Positions 6,999 to 15,183 of a stretch of 64,000 nt of DNA are shown one piece after another (position 1 is the stretch's first letter; every line of letters starts with the position of its first letter). The notes under the pieces are model-generated. The model searched no databases. It was not told where the DNA came from and was given only the letters and a program-made list of their open reading frames with translations. Origin of the DNA: an uncultured Candidatus Saccharibacteria bacterium (lineage in GTDB: Bacteria; Patescibacteriota; Saccharimonadia; Saccharimonadales; Saccharimonadaceae); NCBI GenBank assembly GCA_937889535.1, contig CALBZW010000022.1, positions 1 through 64,000 of the forward strand. The letters are read 5' to 3'. The translations under genes and the position numbers were made by a program.

Positions 6999-9083
6999 TC
7001 AAAGGAGAGACGGGGGGTCGAGTTCGATGCGGTATTTGCTAAAAGGGGTGAGGGCTTGGCGTAAAGTTTCGCGGGAGGTGGATTTGATGATCAATTGCCA
7101 GGTAAAGCCACTGGCGGTGCGTTCATGGAAGGCGGGAGTAGGAGGAGAAATGGCGAGTTTGGGGTTTTGGCTGAGAGTTTGGAAGGCCTGGTTGATGTAT
7201 TTCAAGGTGGTTTTTTCGGTTTTATAAGTAATAGAGAGGCGGGCGAGGTAAGTATAGGGGGGAAGTTTGCCGGTGCGGCGTTTTTCGAGGAGATATTTTG
7301 CGAAATTGGAGAAATCAGCTTGTATGGCGGTCTGGATGACAGGGTGGTCTGGCTGATAAGTCTGGATAACAACTTCGGCACGGTCGAGATGCCCACGGCC
7401 AACACGGCCGATGACTTGGGTGAGAAGCTCAAAAGTCCGCTCTTCGGCGGCGAAATCGGGGAGGGAAAGGCCAGCGTCGGCTTGGACGACGCCGACGGTA
7501 GCAAGGAGGGGGAGATCAAGTCCGCGAGCGAGGGTTTGGGTGCCGATTAAAATGTCGATTTTGCCGGTTTTGACGTCATTGTAGAGTTCGGCGAGGTTGG
7601 ATTTTTTGTTATTGTCGCCGTCAAAACGAGCGATTTTGGCTTTGGGGAAGAGGCGGGTGAGTTCGGATTCGAGAAGTTTGGTGCCGAAACCTTTGTGAAT
7701 AATGCCAGGGTGGCCGCAACTGGGGCAGCTAGTAGGGACTTTTTCTTCATGGCCACAGATATGACAGGCGAGGAGGAAACCGTCAGTATGGAGCGTCATG
7801 GGGAGATAGCAGGTTGGGCAGAGGGCTTGCCAGCCGCACTCTTCGCAAATTGTTAGGGGTGAAGAGCCACGGCGATTATGAAAAATAAGAGTTTGATGTC
7901 CAGCCTGAATATTATTTTCAATAGAAGTCAATAATTGGTTGGAAAAATAGCGATTTTTGAGAAAATTGGCGCGATCCTTGAGGTCGACGATGGTAGATTT
8001 AGGGGTGATGGCGGTGGATTTGGCTTTTTCGGTAAGCTCGATCAGGGAATTGTGAGTCTTGGCGAGGTGAAAATCGACGATATTAGGGGTAGCAGTGCCC
8101 TGGATGCAAGGTATTTTGAGGGAACTCGCCATAAAACTGGCGAGCCGGAGGGCGGAATAGCGAGGGGTGTTTTCCTGATAATAGGCACCTTCGTGAGCTT
8201 CGTCAATGATAATAAGACCAAGGTTGTGAATGGGGGTGAGGAGGGCAGAGCGAGGGCCAATGATAATTAGAGGTTCAGAAGCCTCTAGAACGCGTAGCCA
8301 GGTCTTCCGGCGTTCGACTAGGGTTTGGTTCGAGTGGATAAGGACGACGCGGTTTCCGAAGGTTTGGGTGAAGATTTTGACGATTTGGCTGGTTAGGGCG
8401 ATTTCTGGAACGAGTAAAATAGTGGACTTTTGCTCTAGGAGCGCATCAGAGGCCATTTTAAGGTAGATATTGGTTTTACCGCTGCCAGTAACGCCTCGGA
8501 GGAGACGAGTGGTTCCTGGGGCCTCCTGGAGGGCTCTAAGGGCTTTCTGCTGGTATGGGTTTAGTTTGATATTGAACCTATCTTGGGTAAAATCATCAGT
8601 GGCGGGTGAAGTCTTCGACGTGTTGCCCTGCGGGCTTGTAACACGTCTCTGGACTTCAGCCCTGTTTATACTGACGCTTTTACCCAAGATGGGTACGTTT
8701 ACGTCTAAATCCATACCAGCAGAAAGCTCACAGAGTTTCTCTGAGGATTTGAGGAGTTTTTTGGAGATGAGACCGGCGGGGAGGAGGAGATTGGCGACAG
8801 TGGGGGCGGGAGCGAGGTAGTATTTGGAAAGCCAGGTGATGGATCTTAAGAGGTGCTGAGGGATTGGGGTGGGATGGATAAGGCGAGAAATGGGTTTGGT
8901 GGGGAAATTAACGCTGGGGACGCGTTTCATGACGATGCCGGGGATTTGGCGGCGGCCAACGGGTATGAGGACAATGTGCCCGGGGAGGAGCTTTTGGCCG
9001 TTTTGTGATTTTGGGTCGTAAGAGTAGGTGAGGGCACCGCCGTCGGCGCGATAGACTTCTGTGGGCATGACCTCGTAAAACAT
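6999..9083 (-). CDS. priA: Primosomal helicase PriA with a palindrome-encoded insert
   Basis: PriA restarts stalled replication forks. The 694-residue protein has the N-terminal DNA-binding domain, Walker A GVTGSGKTNIYL, DEAH box IIIDEAHEG, the zinc-binding block with CEECGWQALC, CHICG and CPSCG, and the helicase C-terminal motifs (GTQTLARGLDLP, QVIGRVGRG). I place the start at 9083 because TATAAT ends six bases upstream (minus strand); a longer frame upstream is not family-like. Between the N-terminal domain and the helicase (after VPILGK) about 35 Ser/Thr-rich residues are encoded by a 107-bp palindrome at 8582-8688 that keeps the frame open. Confidence 0.9.
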   Translation of the reverse strand: MFYEVMPTEVYRADGGALTYSYDPKSQNGQKLLPGHIVLIPVGRRQIPGIVMKRVPSVNFPTKPISRLIHPTPIPQHLLRSITWLSKYYLAPAPTVANLLLPAGLISKKLLKSSEKLCELSAGMDLDVNVPILGKSVSINRAEVQRRVTSPQGNTSKTSPATDDFTQDRFNIKLNPYQQKALRALQEAPGTTRLLRGVTGSGKTNIYLKMASDALLEQKSTILLVPEIALTSQIVKIFTQTFGNRVVLIHSNQTLVERRKTWLRVLEASEPLIIIGPRSALLTPIHNLGLIIIDEAHEGAYYQENTPRYSALRLASFMASSLKIPCIQGTATPNIVDFHLAKTHNSLIELTEKAKSTAITPKSTIVDLKDRANFLKNRYFSNQLLTSIENNIQAGHQTLIFHNRRGSSPLTICEECGWQALCPTCYLPMTLHTDGFLLACHICGHEEKVPTSCPSCGHPGIIHKGFGTKLLESELTRLFPKAKIARFDGDNNKKSNLAELYNDVKTGKIDILIGTQTLARGLDLPLLATVGVVQADAGLSLPDFAAEERTFELLTQVIGRVGRGHLDRAEVVIQTYQPDHPVIQTAIQADFSNFAKYLLEKRRTGKLPPYTYLARLSITYKTEKTTLKYINQAFQTLSQNPKLAISPPTPAFHERTASGFTWQLIIKSTSRETLRQALTPFSKYRIELDPPSLL
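8582..8688. repeat. Palindromic element inserted in frame in priA
   Basis: The ends CTTGGGTAAAA and TTTTACCCAAG are perfect inverted repeats. Further in, TGAAGTC pairs with GACTTCA and ACGTGTT with AACACGT around a GC-rich apex. The architecture resembles the fmt insert although the sequence differs. It lies in a linker between PriA domains, where an insertion would be tolerated. Confidence 0.7.
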
Positions 9084-9089
9084 AATAGT

Positions 9090-9095
9090 ATTATA
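9090..9095 (-). promoter_or_regulatory. Extended -10 box of priA
   Basis: TGC-TATAAT on the minus strand ends six bases before the ATG at 9083. It decides the priA start and predicts a leaderless transcript. Confidence 0.7.
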
Positions 9096-9181
9096 GCATT
9101 CAGATAAGCATAAGGGGTGGGGTTGGGCTTGTAAAAAACACAACATAGGCGTATACTAGAGGTAGAGGAGAGGTAATACAA

Positions 9182-9487
9182 ATGCTAGATATTTTCATCA
9201 CATCGCGTGTACGGCGGAAGATTGTTGTGGTTTTTGCGAAATATCCGGATTTTAAGACGCACGTTAGGGCGCTGTCGAAGTTGATTAAGGAAGATCCAGG
9301 GAATATCCAGCGAGAATTACAAAGATTGGAGCGAGGTGGATTTCTTTTGGTGACGCAAAAGGGGAATACGAAGATTTACCAGATGAATAAACAGTTTCCG
9401 TTGCTAAAGGAGTTGCAAAGTATGGTGATTAAGTCGCAACAAATGTCGAAATCAAAGAGCAATCGGACGGATAAGACGATCGGGTGA
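9182..9487 (+). CDS. Winged-helix DNA-binding protein (ArsR-like)
   Basis: The 101-residue protein has a single winged helix-turn-helix: FITSRVRRKIVVVFAKYPDF, then LSKLIKEDPGNIQRELQRLERGGFLLV as helices 2-3, and a wing TQKGNTKIYQMNKQFP. This order resembles ArsR-type regulators and nucleotidyltransferase-linked regulators; no metal-binding Cys is present. A TATACT box lies about 25 bases upstream and GAGGAGAGG precedes the ATG. The stop overlaps the GTG start of recJ, so it may regulate, or simply travel with, recJ. Confidence 0.65.
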   Translation: MLDIFITSRVRRKIVVVFAKYPDFKTHVRALSKLIKEDPGNIQRELQRLERGGFLLVTQKGNTKIYQMNKQFPLLKELQSMVIKSQQMSKSKSNRTDKTIG

Positions 9488-11094
9488 GTAGGTTATTTGA
9501 TGAGCTGCTGCGGGTGCGGGAGTTTGATGCAGGGTTTTTGAGTCCGGTGTATGAGGAGTGTGTGGGTCCGAGGTTATTGCCGGATATGGCACGGGCAGTA
9601 GAGCGGATTCGGGAAGCGGCTAGCCGAAGCGAGAAGGTGCTAATTTATGGGGACTACGATGTTGATGGGGTGACGGCGAGTACGATTATGTATGATACGC
9701 TGAGGCTGGCTGGGATATCAGAGGTAGAGGTGATGCTGCCGAATCGGTTTTTGGATGGATATGGGATGAGCAAGAAAGTTGTTCAAAAAGCGAAAGAAAC
9801 TGGGGCGGGGCTAGTGGTGACGGTGGATTGTGGCAGTCGGAATCATGAGATTATTGGGGAGCTTCGCGAGAATGGAATAGATACGATTGTGACGGATCAC
9901 CATGAGTGCGGGAAGAGTTTGCCGGAGGCGGTGGCAGTTGTCAATCCGAAGAGGCGAGATATGGAATGCCCGGCGGAGCTTAGAGAACTAGCGGGGGCGG
10001 GGGTGGCGTTCAAGGTGGCGCAGGCTTTAGTGTTGGCGGGGATGATACCTGAAGGGCAGGAGAAGTGGTTGCTAGATTTGGTCTTGATTGGGACGGTGTG
10101 CGATAGTATGCGAATGACGGGGGAAAATCGGCGTTTATGCTATTATGGGATGAAAGTTTTGGCGAAGACGCGGCGACCGGGATTGAAAGAGCTGATGCGA
10201 GTGGCGGGAACAAAGCGGATCGGGGGTGAGGCGATTGGATTTCAGCTGGGGCCGAGATTGAATGCGGCGGGGCGTATGGAGACGGCGGAGTATGCATTGA
10301 AATTGCTAATGGCGAGTTCGCGAATGGAGGCGGCGAGTTTGGCACTAACGTTGAATCGACTAAACGAACAGAGGCGGAATCAGCAAAATGAAGCGGTGAC
10401 GGAGATTGAAGAGCGAGGGGTGGGGGATGAGCCGGTGATTGTCGTGGATGGAAAATGGCATGAGGGGGTGCTGGGGATTATTGCGGGGAGGTTGGTAGAG
10501 GAATATCGACGGCCGGCGTTTGTACTCGCGGAGGTGGATGGCGCTCTAAAGGGATCGGGGCGGAGTTTTGGCGAGTTTAACTTGGCGGAAGCGTTGAACG
10601 TGTGCGGTGAATATATTATTGGGGGTGGAGGGCATGCAGAGGCGTGCGGGTTGAAAGTCGAAGCCGGGAAAATGGAGGATTTTCGGCGAGCAGTGAATGA
10701 GTACTATCGGAGTTTGCGGCTAGAGAACCAGGAGAGATTTTTGGGGGTGCGAGAGGATCTTGAGGTACAAGAGTTCGAGGATTTGTCTTTGGAATTATTA
10801 GAAGAGATGCGGAAGTTGGAACCGTTTGGAAATGGGAATGTAGAGCCGGTATTTTTGTTGAAGGAGGTGAGGGTAGTAGAGGTGTCAAAGATGGGAGCGG
10901 AGGGGGAACATCTGAGGCTGATTGTATGGGATCAACAAGGGAAGAGCATGAAGTTGGTGCAGTTTCGGGCGCCAGAGGAGTATTTGCGGCTGCAGGGCGG
11001 AGAGACGGTGAATGTTTGGATACAACTGGTGGAGAATGAGTTTCGGGGGATTAGGAGTGCGGAGGGACGGATTTTGAAGCTGGCAGTGTGCTAA
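9484..11094 (+). CDS. recJ: Single-strand DNA exonuclease RecJ
   Basis: The 536-residue DHH phosphoesterase degrades single-stranded DNA 5' to 3' in repair. Seen in order: LIYGDYDVDGVTAS (metal Asp residues), VVTVDCGS, the DHH motif in VTDHHECGK, the LNAAGRM region, DHHA1 with GGGGHAEACGL, and a C-terminal OB-like domain. The start is GTG overlapping the stop of the winged-helix gene (GTGA), so it is probably translationally coupled. Confidence 0.92.
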   Translation: MSRLFDELLRVREFDAGFLSPVYEECVGPRLLPDMARAVERIREAASRSEKVLIYGDYDVDGVTASTIMYDTLRLAGISEVEVMLPNRFLDGYGMSKKVVQKAKETGAGLVVTVDCGSRNHEIIGELRENGIDTIVTDHHECGKSLPEAVAVVNPKRRDMECPAELRELAGAGVAFKVAQALVLAGMIPEGQEKWLLDLVLIGTVCDSMRMTGENRRLCYYGMKVLAKTRRPGLKELMRVAGTKRIGGEAIGFQLGPRLNAAGRMETAEYALKLLMASSRMEAASLALTLNRLNEQRRNQQNEAVTEIEERGVGDEPVIVVDGKWHEGVLGIIAGRLVEEYRRPAFVLAEVDGALKGSGRSFGEFNLAEALNVCGEYIIGGGGHAEACGLKVEAGKMEDFRRAVNEYYRSLRLENQERFLGVREDLEVQEFEDLSLELLEEMRKLEPFGNGNVEPVFLLKEVRVVEVSKMGAEGEHLRLIVWDQQGKSMKLVQFRAPEEYLRLQGGETVNVWIQLVENEFRGIRSAEGRILKLAVC

Positions 11095-11099
11095 AATAC

Positions 11100-11128
11100 T
11101 TGATTATTTTTAGGTTTTGTTGTACAAT
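11100..11128 (+). promoter_or_regulatory. Sigma-70-type promoter upstream of the gene at 11260
   Basis: TTGATT (11100-11105), a 17-base spacer and TACAAT (11123-11128) form a canonical promoter. It predicts a leader of about 125 bases before the ATG; I see no known riboswitch in it. Confidence 0.6.
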
Positions 11129-11259
11129 ACGGAAAAGATATCGCAGAATAAGCGAATAGCTCCTTAGGAATTTGGCTTTATAGATTAAATACAGGGATAT
11201 TCAGCTCGCGCGGTGTTTTTGGAATTATTAGCGAAAAACATGAAAGTGAGGTGGGCGCT

Positions 11260-12081
11260 ATGGGCGCAGAGATGTTGAAAACGGCCAGATTGACCGATGA
11301 TGAATTAAGTAACTATTTTGGGGATTTTACAATATTTAAAAACGGCATGTATTGCGATATGGTAAGAATTCCTAATGAATACCCGGATTTATTGCCGGAT
11401 TTGGTATTTTCCCGAAGGCTGCCGCAGTTGTGTGACGGGAGCTTCTTGAATCCGACAGTTATGATTCCGATTCCACTGGAATTATTGAAGACGATATTAG
11501 TAGACGTACCTGCGCATGCTATCCAGGCTTGGGTTCTGTTCGGTGATTACTATCCGAATGAGCGCGCGTTTTGGGTAACCAGAACCACGAAGAATTGTGC
11601 TTTGATTAAGATTCAGTGGGATGTAAGGATACCGCAAATCGTAGACGGAGAGGTACTGCAGAGTGAAGAACCTGGCGGCTTGGAGCATGAAGTACTGTCT
11701 GAGCGTTTGGGAAATACACTGAAGTTCGTGGTGAATGTTGACGACGATTATGGTCTGCATGGCGTGACCTATGCTATGGTGGAATTAGATTGCGAGCTGT
11801 GGCGATTATACCGAAAATGCGACGAAAGTACGCGCAATATGTTGCAGGATTCGGCGGAGAGGTTGGAGCGATTTGAGGCGGAAAAAGAGGAATGGAAGGA
11901 GAAAATTATAAGTTTAATCCCGAAGAATTGGGTTGATGTTTCGCCGTCGACGCGCCGTATGGAAAGCAAAGAAGATTTTGTTAGATTGTGGGTTGAGACT
12001 TCGCCGGCCTATTGGCAGGCGATTGTAACTTCGCGGTTTGATGAAGTTGGATACCAGAAAATGGTAAAAGCTTTCTCGTAG
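11260..12081 (+). CDS. Hypothetical protein, 273 residues
   Basis: I do not recognise this protein. It is soluble, mildly acidic, and rich in Trp and Tyr in its middle part (FGDYYPNERAFWVTRTTKNC), with a charged coiled-coil-like stretch RLERFEAEKEEWKEKIISLIPKNW near residue 210 and a Trp-rich end (LWVETSPAYWQAIV). No signal peptide or membrane segment is seen. The ATG at 11260 follows GTGAGG at a proper distance; a GTG nine bases upstream is an alternative start. A strong terminator follows. Confidence 0.6.
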   Translation: MGAEMLKTARLTDDELSNYFGDFTIFKNGMYCDMVRIPNEYPDLLPDLVFSRRLPQLCDGSFLNPTVMIPIPLELLKTILVDVPAHAIQAWVLFGDYYPNERAFWVTRTTKNCALIKIQWDVRIPQIVDGEVLQSEEPGGLEHEVLSERLGNTLKFVVNVDDDYGLHGVTYAMVELDCELWRLYRKCDESTRNMLQDSAERLERFEAEKEEWKEKIISLIPKNWVDVSPSTRRMESKEDFVRLWVETSPAYWQAIVTSRFDEVGYQKMVKAFS

Positions 12082-12110
12082 AGTAATCTTGGCCAAGAGG
12101 GGAAGAGGGG

Positions 12111-12138
12111 AAGAGCTGGCAAACTGCCAGCTCTTTTG
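12111..12138 (+). terminator. Rho-independent terminator
   Basis: AGAGCTGGC and GCCAGCTCT pair around a short A-rich loop, followed by TTTT. Confidence 0.8.
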
Positions 12139-12149
12139 CGTGTTCAGTT

Positions 12150-12194
12150 TATTAACAAAAAATGACCTCCGTTCTGAGTGATGCGGAGGTCATT
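12150..12194 (-). terminator. Rho-independent terminator of rpsU
   Basis: AATGACCTCCG and CGGAGGTCATT form an 11-bp stem. On the minus strand it is followed by a T-rich run just after the rpsU stop. Confidence 0.8.
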
Positions 12195-12197
12195 GGA

Positions 12198-12416
12198 TTA
12201 TTTAAGTCCGAGGCGCATACGTTCGGCTTTTTCGGCGCGACGGATTTCGCGGATGATAGCCTTGCTGCGGCGTTCGCGTTTCGAAATTGGTTTCGAGAAG
12301 CGCATTTGCGACTTCTTCAAAGGCATGATACTGCTCTGGAGTACCTTGCGATTGAAGCGACGAATGAGGTTCTCGTTAGCCTCGTTCTGATCTTTTCTAG
12401 TTACTTTGATTGCCAT
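12198..12416 (-). CDS. rpsU: Ribosomal protein bS21
   Basis: The 72-residue, strongly basic protein has the bS21 pattern: an N-terminal MAIKVTRKDQNEANENLIRRFNRKVLQSSIM (family form ENES..ALRRFKR), then KKSQMRFSKPISKRERRSKAI with the basic helix that ends in KAERMRLGLK. It contacts the 16S 3' end during initiation. It stands alone on the minus strand between two plus-strand genes. Confidence 0.88.
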   Translation of the reverse strand: MAIKVTRKDQNEANENLIRRFNRKVLQSSIMPLKKSQMRFSKPISKRERRSKAIIREIRRAEKAERMRLGLK

Positions 12417-12468
12417 ATTGGTGTCATTATAACAAATTTTTTATGAATTCACAACCCCTATTTTGTAG

Positions 12469-12474
12469 TATAAT
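12469..12474 (+). promoter_or_regulatory. -10 box for adk
   Basis: TATAAT lies 17 bases before the adk ATG, and the ribosome binding site AAGGAG is between them, so this gene has a short leader rather than none. Confidence 0.6.
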
Positions 12475-12491
12475 TGGGATGAAGGAGCAAA

Positions 12492-13034
12492 ATGATTATA
12501 CTAATGGGCTTGGCGGGGAGCGGAAAAAGTACACAAGGGCAAATTTTAGCGAAGGCGCGGGGTGGAGTGTGGTTATCGGCGGGGCAGGTGCTACGCGATA
12601 CACCGAATGAAGAGGTGCATGAAGTGCAAAAACGGGGGGAACTTGTGGATGATAGGTTGACGATACCGTTGATGGCGGAAGCGATAAATCAAGCATTAGC
12701 AGAAGGGAAAGAGATTGTATTAGATGGATATCCGCGGACAGTACCGCAGGCGGAGTGGATTCGTGACCATGTGGCGGAGCAAGTTGAGGCGGTAGTGCGG
12801 ATAATCGTGCCGAAAGATGAACTGTTTCGGAGGTTAGCGGCGCGCGGAAGAGCGGATGACGCGAGCCGAGGAGCGATTGAGGAGCGATTTCGGATAGTTG
12901 AGCAAAATATTTATACAGTTTGTGAGACGTTAACAGAGAAGAAAATAAAGATTTTGGATGTTGATGGTATGGGAACGATGGAAGAAGTGGCATGGCGAAT
13001 TAATGATGCATTAGTGGTGGCCGCGGAGACGTAA
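12492..13034 (+). CDS. adk: Adenylate kinase (short form)
   Basis: It interconverts ATP, AMP and ADP. The 180-residue protein has the P-loop GLAGSGKSTQG (family form GxPGxGKGTQ), the AMP-site LSAGQVLRD and the LDGYPRT motif (family LDGFPRT), and then a short LID (RRLAARGRADDASRGAIEERF) without zinc Cys. RGRADD matches the family RxRxDD. Map follows 56 bases downstream, as in many bacterial ribosomal-protein operons, but no secY or ribosomal genes are present here. Confidence 0.85.
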   Translation: MIILMGLAGSGKSTQGQILAKARGGVWLSAGQVLRDTPNEEVHEVQKRGELVDDRLTIPLMAEAINQALAEGKEIVLDGYPRTVPQAEWIRDHVAEQVEAVVRIIVPKDELFRRLAARGRADDASRGAIEERFRIVEQNIYTVCETLTEKKIKILDVDGMGTMEEVAWRINDALVVAAET

Positions 13035-13090
13035 GTTGTGGAAAAGTCTGTGGAAAACTTTTAGAATATGGAGAATAACAGAGGTAGAAA

Positions 13091-13870
13091 ATGAATAAAT
13101 TATTTGTACAGAGAGAATCGGAGAATCTAGAAGAGAAAATTAAGGCGATGCGAGCTGGGGGGAAGATTTTAGGGGGCGTACTCAGGGATTTGTGGGAGTA
13201 TGTGAAGCCGGGGATGACGGGGAAAGAGGTTGACGCTTGGGTGCGAAAAACGATTGAGGAGCGGGGGGCGAAGGTGGCGTATGATTATTTAGAGGAGTCG
13301 TTCCCGGGAGCGATTTGTATTTCGGTGAATGACGAGTTGGTGCATGGAGCGCCGACGGATTATGTGTTTGAAGAGGGGGATAAGGTGAGTTTTGATCTCG
13401 ATGTGCTGTACGAGGGGTATTATACGGACTCGGCGTTTACGATGATCGTAGGAGATAGGGGTTCACCAGCAGTGAAGCAGATGATTAAGACGACAGAACG
13501 TGCGATGTGGGCGGGGATTGATGTGGTAAAAGCAGGGACGAGGATTGGTGATATTGGCTATGCAGTAGAAAAAGTGCTGCGGGCGGGGAAATTGGGAGTG
13601 ATTGAGAATTATGTTGGGCATGGGATTGGTAAGGAAATGCACATGCGGCCAGATATTCCGAATTATGGTTCTAGGGGGCATGGTTATATGTTGAAAGCTG
13701 GGGATACGATTTGTATTGAGCCGATGTCATGCCTCGGAAAGCCGGCGAATTATGTTGATCGAGAGAGTAATTGGACGGTGAAGATGAGGGATGGATCGAT
13801 TGGATGTCACTGTGAGCATACGGTGTTGGTGACGGAAGATGGATGCGAGGTGTTGACGCTGGCGGATTAG
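13091..13870 (+). CDS. map: Methionine aminopeptidase type I
   Basis: The 259-residue metalloprotease removes the initiator Met. The substrate His is in ELVHGAPTDY; the metal ligands are the Asp in SFDLDVLYEGYYTDSAF, the His in VGHGIGKEMHM, and the Glu residues in CIEPM and CEHTVLV. The size and absence of an N-terminal zinc extension fit type Ia. GAGGTAGAAA before the ATG is a usable ribosome site. Confidence 0.93.
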   Translation: MNKLFVQRESENLEEKIKAMRAGGKILGGVLRDLWEYVKPGMTGKEVDAWVRKTIEERGAKVAYDYLEESFPGAICISVNDELVHGAPTDYVFEEGDKVSFDLDVLYEGYYTDSAFTMIVGDRGSPAVKQMIKTTERAMWAGIDVVKAGTRIGDIGYAVEKVLRAGKLGVIENYVGHGIGKEMHMRPDIPNYGSRGHGYMLKAGDTICIEPMSCLGKPANYVDRESNWTVKMRDGSIGCHCEHTVLVTEDGCEVLTLAD

Positions 13871-13876
13871 TGGTGG

Positions 13877-13882
13877 TATAAT
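13877..13882 (+). promoter_or_regulatory. Extended -10 box of ftsA
   Basis: TGG-TATAAT ends six bases before the ftsA ATG, giving a leaderless transcript. It overlaps the end region of map. Confidence 0.7.
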
Positions 13883-13888
13883 ACGCTT

Positions 13889-15115
13889 ATGGATGAAATT
13901 TCGCGCTATGCTGTTGGTTTGGACGTGGGTACTGCTCACGTGCGAGCGGTAGTGGCGAGTATTTCGGGTGGGGGGAACTTGAATGTGATTGGATACGCGG
14001 AGGCGCCGAATTCAGGGATGCGGCGAGGTGTAGTCGCGAATTTGTCGGGACCGGCGCAGGCGATTGACCGAATGCTGGGTGAAGTCGAGCGGATGAGTGG
14101 CTACGAGGTGAATGCGGCGACAGTTTCGATTAACGGGGCGGCGATTGTGTCGACGCGGACAGAGGGGATGATTACAACGGGGGCGATGGAGCATGAGATT
14201 AACGAGAATGATTTGGCGCGAGTGGAGGATGTGGCGCTTCAGGGGCGGATTCCGGCGAATCAAGAGGTTTTGGATGTTGTGCCGTTGCAGTATATGTTGG
14301 ATGAGCAGGGCGGAATTAAAGATCCGCTGGGGATGATGGGGTTGAGATTGGAGATGAAGGCGAATGTTGTATCGACGTTGGCGCCGAATTATGAGAATCT
14401 CCGACGGGCGACAGAGGGGGCGAATGTGACGCCGCAGCGGATTGTGCCGAGTGTAGTAGCAGCGGCGCGAGCGGTGCTGAGCGAACGGCAGAAGGAAAAT
14501 GGGGTGGCAGTGGTCGATATTGGCGCGGCGACGACGAGCGTGGCGGTGTTCGAGGAGAATGATTTACAATATATCGGTGTAGTACCGGTGGGGTCGAATA
14601 ATATTACAAATGACCTCGCGGTGATGTTGGCGATTGATACAGAGGTGGCGGAAGAGATTAAGCGGCGGTTTGCAACTGGGGATTTTGGGGCAGTAGATAG
14701 CCCGGTGGTGATACGTTGGCGCGGAAAAGAAGTGCGATTTGAACGAAGTCAGATTGATGAGGTCGTGCAGGCGCGGCTGGATGAGATTTTGACTCTGGTG
14801 AGGAAAGAACTCAGGAAAGCGCATTATGAACAGCGGTTGCCGGAAGGGATTGTTTTGACCGGTGGCGGGGCGAAGATGCGGGAGCTGGATAAGTTTGTGC
14901 GAGAAACGCTGCAGACTTCGGTGAAAGTCGGTGTGCCGACAGGGTTGAATGGTGTGGCAGAAGCGGTATTGAAGCCGGAGTATGCGACGGCGGTGGGGCT
15001 GATGCTGCTAGCAGCGGAGGGGGGCGAAGTAAAGGGGGCGAGAAAGGCGCCAAAGGGTGGCACAAAGAAAGAGAAGAAGCCAGGGTTTTTGAAGAAGTTT
15101 TTGGGAAAGTTTTAA
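13889..15115 (+). CDS. ftsA: Cell division protein FtsA
   Basis: This actin-like protein tethers FtsZ to the membrane. Phosphate-1 motif AVGLDVGTAHVRAVV is at the N-terminus, the 1C domain (YAEAPNSGMRRGVVANL, GIKDPLGMMGLRLE) follows, then VVDIGAATTSVAVF (phosphate-2) and the adenosine motif ILTGGGAKM. The end KKEKKPGFLKKFLGKF is a plausible amphipathic membrane-targeting helix. The 408-residue length is normal. ftsZ follows 68 bases later with its own promoter. ftsA and ftsZ are separate here from the main dcw cluster at 51.7-59.7 kb. Confidence 0.92.
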   Translation: MDEISRYAVGLDVGTAHVRAVVASISGGGNLNVIGYAEAPNSGMRRGVVANLSGPAQAIDRMLGEVERMSGYEVNAATVSINGAAIVSTRTEGMITTGAMEHEINENDLARVEDVALQGRIPANQEVLDVVPLQYMLDEQGGIKDPLGMMGLRLEMKANVVSTLAPNYENLRRATEGANVTPQRIVPSVVAAARAVLSERQKENGVAVVDIGAATTSVAVFEENDLQYIGVVPVGSNNITNDLAVMLAIDTEVAEEIKRRFATGDFGAVDSPVVIRWRGKEVRFERSQIDEVVQARLDEILTLVRKELRKAHYEQRLPEGIVLTGGGAKMRELDKFVRETLQTSVKVGVPTGLNGVAEAVLKPEYATAVGLMLLAAEGGEVKGARKAPKGGTKKEKKPGFLKKFLGKF

Positions 15116-15140
15116 CGGTTGTCGTATGAGTTTTGTGTGC

Positions 15141-15146
15141 TATAAT
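15141..15146 (+). promoter_or_regulatory. Extended -10 box of ftsZ
   Basis: TGC-TATAAT lies 37 bases before the ATG. A leader with GAGGTAATTAGGT as ribosome site follows, unlike the leaderless ftsA. Confidence 0.55.
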
Positions 15147-15183
15147 GGAGAGAAGTAAGAGTGATAAGTGAGGTAATTAGGTA

